Assembly (NCBI GenBank): GCA_035276085.1
Contig: DATELY010000189.1
Location: 1-48,197, forward strand
Source: DATELY01 sp035276085
GTDB lineage: Bacteria; Pseudomonadota; Gammaproteobacteria; Steroidobacterales; Steroidobacteraceae
Length of the DNA stretch: 48,197 nucleotides
Direction of reading: 5' to 3'
The first letter of the stretch is position 1. The number at the start of each line of letters is the position of its first letter. The notes under the pieces are model-generated. The model did not search any database, was not told where the DNA came from, and was given only the letters and a program-made list of their open reading frames with translations. The position numbers and the translations under genes are program-made. Shown here one piece after another: positions 32,768-41,916 of the stretch.

Positions 32768-33444
32768 GAAGCGCTTACCGTCGAGAGCTGCTCATCGAGG
32801 CGTGCCAAGCGCTCCGGCGTACCGATGTCGAACCAGCGTCCTCCATATAGTTCGCCGCTTACCCGATGCGCGCGCATCGCCTTGACCATCAGCGGCACGA
32901 GCTTGAAGGCGCCGGGCTCGCAACCCTGGAAGAAATCCGGGCGATACACGCCCACGCCCGAGAACGTGTAGCGCAGCTCGCCCTCTTCGCACATGCGACC
33001 GCTGCACAACGCAAAGTCGCCGCGTTGATGCTGCGGCGGATTCGGGACCAACACGAAATGCGCGAGATCGTTCGCGCCGAGCACCTGACGCAGATTCCCG
33101 AACGGCAGATCGGTCCAGACATCGCCGTTGACCACCAGGAAAGGCTCTGCGCCCAGCAAGGGAAGCGCGCGATGAATGCCGCCACCGGTTTCGAGTGCGG
33201 CGGGACGTTCATCGCTATGAGTGACCCGTACGCCGTAGCGAGAGCCATCGCCGACGTGCGCCCGCACCTGCTCACCGAGCCACGCATTGTTGATGACGAT
33301 GTCCTGAAACCCCGCGCGCTTCAGACCTTCGATGTGGTAGTCGATGAGCGCCTTGCCGCCGACCGTGAGCAGCGGCTTCGGCGTGCGATCGGTGAGCGGA
33401 CGCATGCGCTCGCCGCGGCCCGCAGCCAGGATCATGGCGCGCAT
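32764..33444 (-). CDS. murU: N-acetylmuramate alpha-1-phosphate uridylyltransferase
   Basis: Makes UDP-MurNAc from MurNAc-1-phosphate in the recycling route that bypasses de novo (fosfomycin-sensitive) synthesis. It is a nucleotidyltransferase of 226 residues. It opens MILAAGRGERMRPLTDRTPKP, the nucleotide-binding signature, and has LVVNGDVWTDL with the metal-binding Asp and WFDIGTPERL near the end. Start at 33444 (MRAMILAAG) lies two bases after the amgK stop, matching the usual amgK-murU pair. The upstream frame is overlap with amgK. Confidence 0.94.
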   Translation of the reverse strand: MRAMILAAGRGERMRPLTDRTPKPLLTVGGKALIDYHIEGLKRAGFQDIVINNAWLGEQVRAHVGDGSRYGVRVTHSDERPAALETGGGIHRALPLLGAEPFLVVNGDVWTDLPFGNLRQVLGANDLAHFVLVPNPPQHQRGDFALCSGRMCEEGELRYTFSGVGVYRPDFFQGCEPGAFKLVPLMVKAMRAHRVSGELYGGRWFDIGTPERLARLDEQLSTVSAS

Positions 33445-33446
33445 GA

Positions 33447-34514
33447 TCAAGCCTGAGTCGCGGTGATGCGATCCGCGATCGGCAGGATGCGCGCGGTGAT
33501 GAAGTCGCGCAGGAAGGTCAGCTGCGGATAGCTCGCCGCCACCGTGTGCACGTAGTTGAGCGTGCGCGGTATGTCTTTCAAATAGCCGGACTTGCCGTCC
33601 CGATGCCACAGCCGCGCAAAGATGCCGATGGCCTTCAAGTGCCGCTGCACGCCCATGAGATCGAACCACTCGAGGAACTGACCTTCGCTCGTGCCGACCT
33701 CGAGTCCTGCAGCGCGCGCCTGCGAACGGAAGCTCAGCGCCCCAGCGCGCACTTGCTCGACCGGCCACGCAACGTAACAGTCCCGCAAGAGCGACACGAG
33801 GTCGTACGTGATGGGTCCATCGACCGCATCCTGGAAATCCAGAATGCCGGGGTTCGCGCCATAGCGCGCTCCATCCCCCACCATCAGATTGCGCGAGTGA
33901 TAGTCCCGGTGCACGAACACCTGTGTCTGCCCGCGAGCGGATGCGGCGAGCGTATCGAATGTTGCCTGCACGTGGCGTTCATCCTTGGCAGACACTTCCA
34001 ACCCCAGGTGGCGCGCGCAGAACCAATCGGTGAAGAGGCGCATCTCCCGATGCAGCAGCTGCGCGTCGTAGGCTGGAAGCTGGTTTGCATGGCCCCGTCC
34101 GCCCGCCTGAATTCGCACGAGTGCGCGCATCGCATCGGCGTACAGTTGCGGGGCGCGCTCGGGACGCGCCAACTCTGCGAGGTACGTGCGCGAGCCCAGA
34201 TCCGTGTTGAGCAGATACCCTTCCGGAATGTTGCGCTCGAGAATGCGCGGTGCGTTCACGCCGATCTCGTTCAACATGCCGGCAATGCTGATGTACGGCC
34301 GCAGGTCTTCTTTCTCGGGCGGCGCGTCCATGGCAATCCAGGTCTGCTCGCCGCGCGTAATGCGGAAGTAGCGTCTGAAGCTGGCATCGGCGGAGGCCGG
34401 AGCAATCTGTGAGCTGCCATCGCCGAAGATCTCGGCAACCCAGCTGGTCAACCGCTGCAAGCGTGCGTCGGTGCTGTTGCTGTTGGTCTGCGAACGCTCG
34501 GCGGATACTGACAT
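33447..34514 (-). CDS. amgK: Cell-wall amino-sugar kinase AmgK
   Basis: Anomeric kinase of 355 residues that phosphorylates recycled MurNAc (and GlcNAc) for MurU. It has an aminoglycoside-phosphotransferase fold. Catalytic loop VFVHRDYHSRNLMV and metal-binding GILDFQDAVDGP are clear. The N-terminal ADASFRRYFRI is the glycine-poor nucleotide loop of this group. It is divergent from lptD across 84 bases that contain a palindromic TATAAT. This amgK-murU/lptD arrangement is also known in Pseudomonas. Confidence 0.94.
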   Translation of the reverse strand: MSVSAERSQTNSNSTDARLQRLTSWVAEIFGDGSSQIAPASADASFRRYFRITRGEQTWIAMDAPPEKEDLRPYISIAGMLNEIGVNAPRILERNIPEGYLLNTDLGSRTYLAELARPERAPQLYADAMRALVRIQAGGRGHANQLPAYDAQLLHREMRLFTDWFCARHLGLEVSAKDERHVQATFDTLAASARGQTQVFVHRDYHSRNLMVGDGARYGANPGILDFQDAVDGPITYDLVSLLRDCYVAWPVEQVRAGALSFRSQARAAGLEVGTSEGQFLEWFDLMGVQRHLKAIGIFARLWHRDGKSGYLKDIPRTLNYVHTVAASYPQLTFLRDFITARILPIADRITATQA

Positions 34515-34580
34515 GCAGGAATTTCTCTCTCAGTGCGCAATTGCAGCCACCGAACTTGCGGGCACGGCTGCCGGAAGAGG

Positions 34581-34592
34581 TCATTATAATGA
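34581..34592. promoter_or_regulatory. Palindromic -10 element shared by lptD and amgK
   Basis: TCATTATAATGA is a perfect 12-base palindrome, so it gives TATAAT on both strands. For lptD the box ends 8 bases before the ATG, implying an extremely short or absent leader. For amgK it would give a leader of about 60 bases. No good -35 hexamer sits 16-18 bases away on either side. Confidence 0.5.
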
Positions 34593-34598
34593 GGCTCA

Positions 34599-36881
34599 AT
34601 GAGACGCCCTGATCACCACCTCACAAGAAACAATAAACGGGTCCGGGCGAGAGTGCTCTTCGCGCTGCCTCTGGCGGCACTGTCCACGAACCTCGCTCAG
34701 GCACAGGAGTGTCCTGCCTCATCCCGCGATACGCCATTGGCTCATCACCAGGCACCCGTGTGGGACAGCTCGGCCTCGCTGAATGACGATGTCAAAGTGA
34801 CCAGCCAGGGCGCCGAAGTCGCGCTCAAGGATGGCAGCTATTCCCTGAACGGCCATGTGAATATCGAGCAGGGCGAGCGCAAGCTCACCGCCGAGGACGC
34901 GCATTACGACCCCGCGACCGGCCAATTCAAAGTCCGCGACAGCGTCAAGTACACCGATCCGGAGATCGAAGTCGAAGGCACCGACGCCGAATACGACAGC
35001 GACGGCCGCGTCAGCTTCGAAAACGCCCAGTTCCGGCTGAAAACGCGGGCCGCTCGCGGTTCTGCGAAGGGCATCGAGGTGAATGAAAAGCGGGAGGTTC
35101 ATCTGGACCAGGTCCAGTACACCTCCTGCCCGCCCGGCAAGAACGATTGGCTGATCACCGCGTCCGATATCGACATCTACCAGGATCAAGGCGCGGGCTA
35201 TGGCCGCGGCGTCCGGCTCGACTTCAAGGGCGTGCCGATTCTGTACGCGCCCGTCATCTCGTTTCCGGTCGGTAACGAACGCAAATCGGGCTTCCTGTTT
35301 CCGACCTTCGGCACCACCTCTCGCAGTGGCACGGAACTCGGCGTGCCTTGGTACTGGAACATCGCCCCCAACTACGATGCCACCTTCGTACCCACGTATT
35401 ACTCGAGCCGTGGCGCACGCCTGGACACGGAGTTGCGCTACCTCACCAACATCGGCGAAGGCAAATTCAACGCGAACTATCTGCCCAACGACCGCCGGCG
35501 CGACCAATCCCGCAGCCTGCTGACATGGCAGGACACCAGCGACTTCACGCGCAACCTGCGCCTGCAGATCGATGCCGCGAACGCGAGTGACCAGGACTGG
35601 TTCGAAGACTTCGGGTCGGGTCCGGAAGGCACGAGCGTCACCTACCTCGGTCGCTCGACCTCGCTGACCTACCTGGATGACGTCTGGCGCATCACGGCGC
35701 TGGCGCAGAACTTCCAGACGATCGATGAGAGCATTCCTCGTGACCTGCGTCCCTACACCTTGGGCCCGCAGCTCGGTGTCAGCGCCCGGCTGCCACAGAG
35801 CGCGTATGGCCTGAGTTTCGACTTCGACGGGGAGCTCACCAACTTCACTCGGCACGATGGCCTCACGGGCATGCGACTCGATCTGGCGCCGCAAGTCCGG
35901 CTGCCGCTCGAACGACCGGGCTACTACGTCGAGCCCGCGGTGTCCTGGCGCTACACGACCTATGACCTGACCGATGAGCCAGCGGGCACGGACTCGACTC
36001 CCTCCCGAACGCTGCCCGAATACAGCGTCGATGCGGGACTGACGTTCGAGCGCCTCTGGGGTTCGCGCCACCAGCGCTTGCAAACGCTGGAACCGCGCGT
36101 GCGATATCTGTATGTGCCCTACCGTCGGCAAGCCGATCTGCCGGTGTTCGATACGCACCCGGCGGACTTGAATCTCGTGCAGCTGTTTCGCTCGAACCGC
36201 TACATGGGGCTCGATCGCATCAGCGACGCAAATCAGTTGAGCTTCGGCCTCACCTCGCGACTGTTCGATGCGGCAGACGGGCGCCAGTTCATCTCGGCCA
36301 CCGTCGGTCAGGCCGTGTACTTCAAAGAGCAGCGCACGGTCCTGCCCGGTGAAACCCTGGAGGATTCCGAGAACTCGGACATCATCGGCGAGCTGGACGT
36401 CACGGCGTTCCAGCACTGGAACGTCCGCCTGGGGACACAGTGGGATCCGGGCGAAATGCGCAGCGAAAAAGGCGATGCCATGCTGCAGTACTCGCCCGAC
36501 CCGGATCGGGTGGTCAATCTCGGCTATCGCTTCCGGCGCAAACCCACGATCGACCTGCAACAGATCGAATCGCAACGCATCGAGCAGCTGGACGGCTCGT
36601 TTGCCTGGCCGATCGCCCGCAGTTGGAGCTTGTACGCCCGGTGGGTGTATTCGCTCGAAGACAAAAGCACGATCGATCGCTTCGCGGGCGTGGAGTACCG
36701 CTCCTGCTGCTGGGGTTTGCGGGTGGTCACCCGGCGCTATCTGCGCAATCGGGAAGGCGACTACGAAAGCAGCATCCTGCTGCAGCTTGAACTGAACGGC
36801 CTATCCAATGTCGGACAGGAGGCCGATGCTTTCCTCGAAAGATCGATTCGCGGATACTCGCCGCGCCCTGAGCTACCCTGA
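34599..36881 (+). CDS. lptD: LPS-assembly outer-membrane protein LptD
   Basis: Beta-barrel of the LptD-LptE translocon that inserts lipopolysaccharide into the outer leaflet. It has 760 residues. A signal peptide (to about 35, NLAQAQ) leads into an N-terminal beta-jellyroll (about 60-180; GSYSLNGHVNIEQGERKL). The barrel then runs to the end. The four cysteines that make the maturation disulfides are present: Cys38, Cys177 and the adjacent pair Cys703-Cys704. ATG at 34599 lies 8 bases after a perfect TATAAT, so translation may be leaderless; a GTG at 34653 would shorten the signal peptide. Next gene surA assists its folding. Confidence 0.95.
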   Translation: MRRPDHHLTRNNKRVRARVLFALPLAALSTNLAQAQECPASSRDTPLAHHQAPVWDSSASLNDDVKVTSQGAEVALKDGSYSLNGHVNIEQGERKLTAEDAHYDPATGQFKVRDSVKYTDPEIEVEGTDAEYDSDGRVSFENAQFRLKTRAARGSAKGIEVNEKREVHLDQVQYTSCPPGKNDWLITASDIDIYQDQGAGYGRGVRLDFKGVPILYAPVISFPVGNERKSGFLFPTFGTTSRSGTELGVPWYWNIAPNYDATFVPTYYSSRGARLDTELRYLTNIGEGKFNANYLPNDRRRDQSRSLLTWQDTSDFTRNLRLQIDAANASDQDWFEDFGSGPEGTSVTYLGRSTSLTYLDDVWRITALAQNFQTIDESIPRDLRPYTLGPQLGVSARLPQSAYGLSFDFDGELTNFTRHDGLTGMRLDLAPQVRLPLERPGYYVEPAVSWRYTTYDLTDEPAGTDSTPSRTLPEYSVDAGLTFERLWGSRHQRLQTLEPRVRYLYVPYRRQADLPVFDTHPADLNLVQLFRSNRYMGLDRISDANQLSFGLTSRLFDAADGRQFISATVGQAVYFKEQRTVLPGETLEDSENSDIIGELDVTAFQHWNVRLGTQWDPGEMRSEKGDAMLQYSPDPDRVVNLGYRFRRKPTIDLQQIESQRIEQLDGSFAWPIARSWSLYARWVYSLEDKSTIDRFAGVEYRSCCWGLRVVTRRYLRNREGDYESSILLQLELNGLSNVGQEADAFLERSIRGYSPRPELP

Positions 36882-36888
36882 CCGCCTC

Positions 36889-38196
36889 ATGAAAAGCCTC
36901 ATCGTGCGCTGCTGCGCCCTTGCCCTCCTTGTCGTTGGCGCCACCGCGCATGCCCAGACGCGCGAGCTGTCCGCCCGCGGTCAGCTGCTGGATCGCATTG
37001 CCGCGGTCGTGAACGAGGGCGTGGTCCTGTCGAGCCAGCTCGAGCACGAGACCGACGAAGTCACGGAGCGGCTGCGCCAGCAAAAAACCGAGCTGCCGCC
37101 GCGCACGGTGCTGCGCAAGCAGGTGCTCGAGCGGCTGGTGCTGCAGGAGATTCAGCTGCAGCGCGCAGACAAGATCGGCATTCAAGTGTCGGATGAAATG
37201 CTGAACGGCGCGTTGAACGATGTGGCGCAACGCAATGGCATCAGCTTCAGCGATCTGCCGCAGACGCTCGAACAGCAAGGCATCGATTACCGCGACTATC
37301 GCGATGAGATCCGCCGCACGCTCATGCTGCAGCTCCTGCGCCAACGCGACGTGCTCCAGCGCATCAATGTCTCGCCGCGCGAGCTGGAACAGTTCATGGC
37401 GCGCCAGCAGAACGCGCCGGATCAGAACTCCGAATACAACCTCTCGCACATCCTGATCTCGGTTCCCGTCGCCGCTACGCCCGAACAGCTGAGCGCACGC
37501 GAACAGCGCGCCAAAGAGGTGTACGACAAAGCCGCCGCGGGACAGGATTTCGCGCAGCTCGCCGTTTCCTATTCCGAAAGCAGCACGAATATCGAAGGCG
37601 GTGCCCTCGGCTGGCGCAAGGCGGCTCAGATACCGTCCATCGCGAGCGAACAGATTGCGAAGATGAAACCGGGCGAAGTGACGCAGCCGATCCGCACACC
37701 GAGCGGTTTTCACATCTTTCGCCTGAACGAAGTGCGTGGCTCACAGCAGTCGGTGCAGACGCAGATCCATTCGCGTCACATCCTGATGCGCACCAACGAA
37801 CTGGAAGACGACGAGACCGTGCGACAGAAGCTGTCGAAGATTCGCGAACGCATCCTCACCGGCGGCGAGGATTTCGGCGCCATCGCGGCCGTCACCTCGC
37901 AGGACCCGGGTTCCGCACCGGGCGGCGGCGACCTCGGCTGGGCGGGTCCCGGTACGTTCGATCCCGAATTCGAGAAACAGCTGGATGCGCTCAACGAGAA
38001 CGGGATCAGCGAGCCGTTCAAGACACAGTTCGGTTGGCACATCGTGCAGTTGCTAGGACGCCGCGTGCACGATGTGAGCGATGACATGCGCCGCAATCGC
38101 GCCTTTGCAGCCCTGCGCGAGTCCAAGGCCGAAGAAGAGACCGAGCTGTGGCTGCGTCGTCTGCGTGACGAAGCGTTCGTCGACTACCGCATGTGA
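36889..38196 (+). CDS. surA: Periplasmic chaperone/peptidyl-prolyl isomerase SurA
   Basis: Escorts outer-membrane proteins, including LptD, through the periplasm. 435 residues with a signal peptide (MKSLIVRCCALALLVVG, cut after AHA). An N-terminal chaperone module follows (about 25-170). Two parvulin PPIase domains come next (about 175-275, SEYNLSHILISVPV; about 290-390, IHSRHILMRTNE), then a short C-terminal helix. The ATG at 36889 gives the signal peptide; the frame upstream overlaps lptD. Only 7 bases from the lptD stop. Confidence 0.96.
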   Translation: MKSLIVRCCALALLVVGATAHAQTRELSARGQLLDRIAAVVNEGVVLSSQLEHETDEVTERLRQQKTELPPRTVLRKQVLERLVLQEIQLQRADKIGIQVSDEMLNGALNDVAQRNGISFSDLPQTLEQQGIDYRDYRDEIRRTLMLQLLRQRDVLQRINVSPRELEQFMARQQNAPDQNSEYNLSHILISVPVAATPEQLSAREQRAKEVYDKAAAGQDFAQLAVSYSESSTNIEGGALGWRKAAQIPSIASEQIAKMKPGEVTQPIRTPSGFHIFRLNEVRGSQQSVQTQIHSRHILMRTNELEDDETVRQKLSKIRERILTGGEDFGAIAAVTSQDPGSAPGGGDLGWAGPGTFDPEFEKQLDALNENGISEPFKTQFGWHIVQLLGRRVHDVSDDMRRNRAFAALRESKAEEETELWLRRLRDEAFVDYRM

Positions 38197-38228
38197 CGGC
38201 GCGGCGCCCGCCGTGCTGACGACCTGCC

Positions 38229-39233
38229 GTGAGCACCACGCCACGAATCATCATCACCTCCGGAGAGCCTGCCGGCGTCGGCCCCGACCTTTGCCTGGCC
38301 ATCGCACAGCGCGAGTGGCCCGCCCAGCTGATCTTCGCGGTGGATGAGCATCTTCTGCAGGCACGCGCGCAAGATCTCGGGGACCCGGTCCGCATCTCCT
38401 ATTACGATCCCAGCCACTCCGCCCGAGCACACCGGGTGGGTGAACTGCAGGTCATGCACGTCCCCGTTCGCGAGCCGGTCGCAGCGGGCCAACTGAATCC
38501 CGCAAATGCACGCTACGTGCTCGATCTGCTCGACCGCGCGTGCGACGGTTGCATGAGCGGCGAGTTCGCGGCCATGGTCACGGCACCCGTACAGAAAAGC
38601 GTCATCATCGACGCAGGCGTTCCCTTCTCCGGCCACACGGAATATCTGGCCCATCGTTCCGGCGGCGCTCTGCCCGTGATGATGCTGACCGCCGAGAACT
38701 TACGCGTCGCGCTCGTGACCACTCATTTGCCGCTCGCTCGCGTCCCGGCGGCAATTCAACCGCACGTGCTGACGACGGTGCTGCGAACGCTTCACCGCGA
38801 TTTGCGCGGGAAGTTCGGTATCGAGCACCCGCGCATTCTCGTGCTGGGTTTGAACCCGCACGCGGGCGAGAGCGGGCACCTGGGCCGGGAAGAAATCGAA
38901 GTGATCCAGCCGGTGCTACAGACGCTGCGCGCAGAAGGCATGCGCCTGACAGGGCCCGCACCGGCCGACACGGCGTTCACTCCGCGGCTGCTGGAACACA
39001 CGGATGCGGTGCTCGCCATGTATCACGACCAAGGCTTGCCCGTGTTGAAGTACGCCGGCTTCGGCCATGCCGTAAACGTAACGCTCGGGTTGCCCTTGAT
39101 CCGAACCTCGGTCGATCACGGCACCGCTCTGGAGCTCGCCGGCAAGGGCACGGCCGATGCGGGAAGCCTGATTGCCGCCACAGAGCTCGCGATCGAGCTG
39201 GCACACACGAGTCGCGTCTCCTCCGCTGCGTAA
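38229..39233 (+). CDS. pdxA: 4-hydroxythreonine-4-phosphate dehydrogenase
   Basis: Pyridoxal-phosphate biosynthesis, oxidising 4-phosphohydroxy-L-threonine. 334 residues. It opens RIIITSGEPAGVGPDLCL. It contains the metal-site histidines in SGHTEYLA, the MYHDQGLPVLKY segment and TSVDHGTALELAGKGTAD. The GTG at 38229 is used; no nearby ATG fits. It sits between surA and rsmA in the conserved gammaproteobacterial order. Confidence 0.96.
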   Translation: MSTTPRIIITSGEPAGVGPDLCLAIAQREWPAQLIFAVDEHLLQARAQDLGDPVRISYYDPSHSARAHRVGELQVMHVPVREPVAAGQLNPANARYVLDLLDRACDGCMSGEFAAMVTAPVQKSVIIDAGVPFSGHTEYLAHRSGGALPVMMLTAENLRVALVTTHLPLARVPAAIQPHVLTTVLRTLHRDLRGKFGIEHPRILVLGLNPHAGESGHLGREEIEVIQPVLQTLRAEGMRLTGPAPADTAFTPRLLEHTDAVLAMYHDQGLPVLKYAGFGHAVNVTLGLPLIRTSVDHGTALELAGKGTADAGSLIAATELAIELAHTSRVSSAA

Positions 39234-39254
39234 GCGGAAGGACGTCGGACCCAC

Positions 39255-40061
39255 ATGTCCCGCCACATTCCGCGCAAGCGCTTCGGCCAGCATTTCCTGC
39301 ATGCGCCGAGCGTGATCGAGCGCATCGTGAGCAGCATCGATCCGCACCCCGGGGAACCACTCGTAGAGATCGGGCCGGGATTGGGTGCCATCACCCTGCC
39401 GCTCCTTGCGCGCGTGCACGAGATGCACGCCGTGGAAATCGACCGCGATGCGATCCGGGAGCTCGCAGCGAAAACCAGGGATAAAGGCACATTGCACATT
39501 CATGAAGCCGACGTGCTCGACTTCGACTTCGCGCAGCTGCGCATCACACCTCAGCCACTGCGACTCGTCGGCAACCTCCCCTACAACATATCGACACCGC
39601 TGCTGTTCCGGCTCATGGAACAACGCGAGCACTTCCTGGATATGCATTTCATGCTGCAGAAGGAGGTGGTCGACCGCATGGCCGCGCAGGCCAACGATGA
39701 CGCGTATGGTCGGCTATCCGTAATGCTCGCGCCGTGGCTTTCAGTCGAACCCTTGTTCGACATCGGGCCGGGCGCTTTCCGCCCGCCGCCGCAAGTAACG
39801 TCCAGTTACGTTCGCCTCCGGCCGTACGCTGCACCCCCCTTCACCATCGACGATCGGCGCGCGTACAGTCAGGTGGTCGCGGCTGCGTTCTCGCAACGGC
39901 GCAAGACGCTGCGCAATGCGCTGAAGGCGTTGCTGGGAGAAGAGCTGATTCGCGCGGCCGGCATCGATCCGGGCGCGCGTGCGGAAACCGTTTCACCGGC
40001 GCGATATGCGGCGCTCGCAAACCTGTGGCATAAGGACAAGCGGTTAGCGGTTAGCGGTTAG
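39255..40061 (+). CDS. rsmA: 16S rRNA adenine N6-dimethyltransferase RsmA (KsgA)
   Basis: Dimethylates two adjacent adenines near the 3' end of 16S rRNA. 268 residues. It starts RHIPRKRFGQHFL, has the SAM site EIGPGLGAITLPLL and catalytic NLPYNISTPLL. The last six codons (RLAVSG) and the TAG stop are read from the tandem GCGGTTA array that begins at 40040, so the natural C-terminus has been replaced or extended by repeat sequence. The catalytic core is unaffected. Confidence 0.96.
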   Translation: MSRHIPRKRFGQHFLHAPSVIERIVSSIDPHPGEPLVEIGPGLGAITLPLLARVHEMHAVEIDRDAIRELAAKTRDKGTLHIHEADVLDFDFAQLRITPQPLRLVGNLPYNISTPLLFRLMEQREHFLDMHFMLQKEVVDRMAAQANDDAYGRLSVMLAPWLSVEPLFDIGPGAFRPPPQVTSSYVRLRPYAAPPFTIDDRRAYSQVVAAAFSQRRKTLRNALKALLGEELIRAAGIDPGARAETVSPARYAALANLWHKDKRLAVSG

Positions 40062-40067
40062 CGGTTG
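40040..40067. repeat. Four-unit GCGGTTR array overlapping the rsmA 3' end
   Basis: Three GCGGTTA units and one GCGGTTG in tandem. The rsmA stop codon (40059-40061) lies inside the array. No inverted partner array follows before the usp start at 40103. Confidence 0.92.
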
Positions 40068-40102
40068 GTTCGGAACTGACTGCTATCACCGGAGGTGTTC
40101 CG

Positions 40103-40540
40103 ATGGGCGCTTACAAGAAGATCCTGCTGGTCGTCGACCTGACGGAAGACAGCCAGCGCATCGGCGAGCGCGCGAAATCCATCGCGGCGCTGTATCAAGC
40201 CGACATCACGCTGTTGCACGTCGTCGAATATGTCCCTGTCGAGCCGATGGGCGAGGCGCTCCTGCCCACCGTGCAGATCGAGAGCGAGCTCGTCGAGCGT
40301 GCGCGCACGAAGCTGGCGCAACTCAGTACGCGCCTGGGATTGCAGGATGCGGTCCAGATCGTGGAATCGGGCAGCATCAAAGCGGAGATCATCCGGGTCG
40401 CGCAGCGCTTGCACAGCGACCTGATCGTGCTCGGCAGTCGCGAGCGGCACGGCCTGGCCATCCTGCTCAACTTCACCGAAGACGCCGTGCTGCACGCGGC
40501 GCCGTGCGATGTCCTCGCCGTGCGCCTGCCTAAGGCCTGA
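40103..40540 (+). CDS. Universal stress protein (UspA family)
   Basis: Cytosolic 145-residue UspA-like protein. It opens YKKILLVVDLTEDSQRIGERA and ends with the ATP-type loop VLGSRERHGLAILLNFTEDAV, close to the G-2x-G-9x-G(S/T) pattern but with an E. coli UspA-like variation. A strong GGAGGTG precedes the ATG by six bases. Its insertion between rsmA and apaG interrupts the usual rsmA-apaG-apaH order. Confidence 0.88.
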   Translation: MGAYKKILLVVDLTEDSQRIGERAKSIAALYQADITLLHVVEYVPVEPMGEALLPTVQIESELVERARTKLAQLSTRLGLQDAVQIVESGSIKAEIIRVAQRLHSDLIVLGSRERHGLAILLNFTEDAVLHAAPCDVLAVRLPKA

Positions 40541-40643
40541 TGAACTGGCCGACTGTCATAAACCGCCGGAATCAGCACATCGTGAGGTGCGTATGAGTAC
40601 GTACTTGCCTAAAATAGACGCACCCCCGAACGAGTGCGCCGCC

Positions 40644-41027
40644 ATGAGAAGAACTACACGCCACAAGATCCGGGTCGATGTCAGCACCAACTACGTCGAT
40701 GACCAGTCGCGCCCCGAAGACGACCGGTACTTTTTCTCGTACACGATCACGATTCGTAACGAAGGCAAGACGCCCGCGCGCCTGATGACCCGTCATTGGG
40801 TCATCACGGATGCGAACGGGAAAGTGCAGGAAGTCCGCGGTGAAGGCGTCGTCGGGGAACAGCCCTACCTGCTGCCGGGCCAAGGTTTCCGCTATTCCAG
40901 TGCCGCCGTGCTGGAGACGCCGGTCGGGGCCATGCAGGGGAGCTACCAGATGGTGGCGGACGACGGCGCCCATTTCGATGCCATGATCGCACCGTTCACG
41001 CTGGCCAAGCCGGGCTTGCTGCACTGA
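40644..41027 (+). CDS. apaG: ApaG domain protein
   Basis: Small beta-sandwich (fibronectin-type-III-like) protein of 127 residues, present beside apaH in most gammaproteobacteria. Family text: YFFSYTITIRNEGKTPARLM, EVRGEGVVGEQPYLLPG and ETPVGAMQGSYQMV. The ATG at 40644 gives the normal length of about 125. An in-frame ATG at 40593 has a better GAGG ribosome-binding site and would add 17 residues. A TAAAAT at 40610-40615 between them could be a -10 box, which favours the later start. Molecular role is not settled. Confidence 0.9.
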   Translation: MRRTTRHKIRVDVSTNYVDDQSRPEDDRYFFSYTITIRNEGKTPARLMTRHWVITDANGKVQEVRGEGVVGEQPYLLPGQGFRYSSAAVLETPVGAMQGSYQMVADDGAHFDAMIAPFTLAKPGLLH

Positions 41028-41052
41028 AGAATCCCAAGCGAAGATCGTCCGC

Positions 41053-41889
41053 ATGGCGATCTATGCTGTCGGTGACCTGCAAGGCTCTCTGAGCGAATTC
41101 GAGCAACTCCTCGAACAGATCGAATTCGACCCTGCGCGAGACCGGCTCTGGCTCGTCGGCGATCTCGTCAATCGTGGCCCCGAATCCCTTGGATGCCTGC
41201 GGCGCGTGCGCAGCCTCGGCGCCGCTGCAATCACCGTCCTGGGCAACCATGACTTGCATCTCCTCGCACTGGCCAGCACGCCGCGCGAGAAACGCAAGTC
41301 GAAGGACACGCTCGATGACGTTCTGAACGCACCGGACCGCGCTGAGCTCCTGGAATGGTTGGCTCACCGTCCCCTGCTCCACTACGACGGTCAACTCGAC
41401 ACGATCCTCGTGCATGCGGGACTCGCCCCTGAATGGGATCTGGCGACGGCCCGGACGCTGGCTGCGGAATTGGAGAACACGCTGCGCGATGCACGTGCCC
41501 GGCGGGCTCTGTTCGAGCACATGTATGGCGACACCCCGGCACGCTGGTCACCCCGGCTGTCCGGCTTCGACCGGCTGCGCTTCATCACCAACTGCTTCAC
41601 GCGGATGCGGATGATCGCGCCGAACGGCGATGTCGAGCTCAACCACAAAGGCCCGCCCGAGGCAGCGCCGCACCTGACACCGTGGTTCCAAGTGCCTCAG
41701 CGGCGCACACGGCAGCATCGCATCGTGTTCGGTCATTGGTCCGCGCTCGGATTCCATGCGGCCGACAACGTGATCTGCATCGACACCGGGTGCGTATGGG
41801 GTAGCACGTTGTCCGCGGTGCGACTGGATCAACCAGCCGCACCGGTTCAGATTCCCTGCGCCGGCAGCGGCGCGGCGGAAGATGGCTGA
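41053..41889 (+). CDS. apaH: Diadenosine tetraphosphatase ApaH
   Basis: Symmetrically cleaves Ap4A to two ADP; also removes Np4 caps from RNA. 278-residue metallophosphoesterase with the metal-ligand blocks YAVGDLQGS, VGDLVNRGPESL, VLGNHDLHLL and VHAGLAPEW, and FGHWSALG near residue 230. It starts 25 bases after apaG. It converges on the next gene with a 27-base spacer that contains only a tiny GGGG/CCCC hairpin. Confidence 0.96.
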   Translation: MAIYAVGDLQGSLSEFEQLLEQIEFDPARDRLWLVGDLVNRGPESLGCLRRVRSLGAAAITVLGNHDLHLLALASTPREKRKSKDTLDDVLNAPDRAELLEWLAHRPLLHYDGQLDTILVHAGLAPEWDLATARTLAAELENTLRDARARRALFEHMYGDTPARWSPRLSGFDRLRFITNCFTRMRMIAPNGDVELNHKGPPEAAPHLTPWFQVPQRRTRQHRIVFGHWSALGFHAADNVICIDTGCVWGSTLSAVRLDQPAAPVQIPCAGSGAAEDG

Positions 41890-41916
41890 GGGGTTGTCCC
41901 CCGCCACACGAGAAGG

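Noticed and set aside
34719..36575. A 618-codon minus-strand open frame
   Set aside because: Antisense of lptD, whose four cysteines and domain order are intact.
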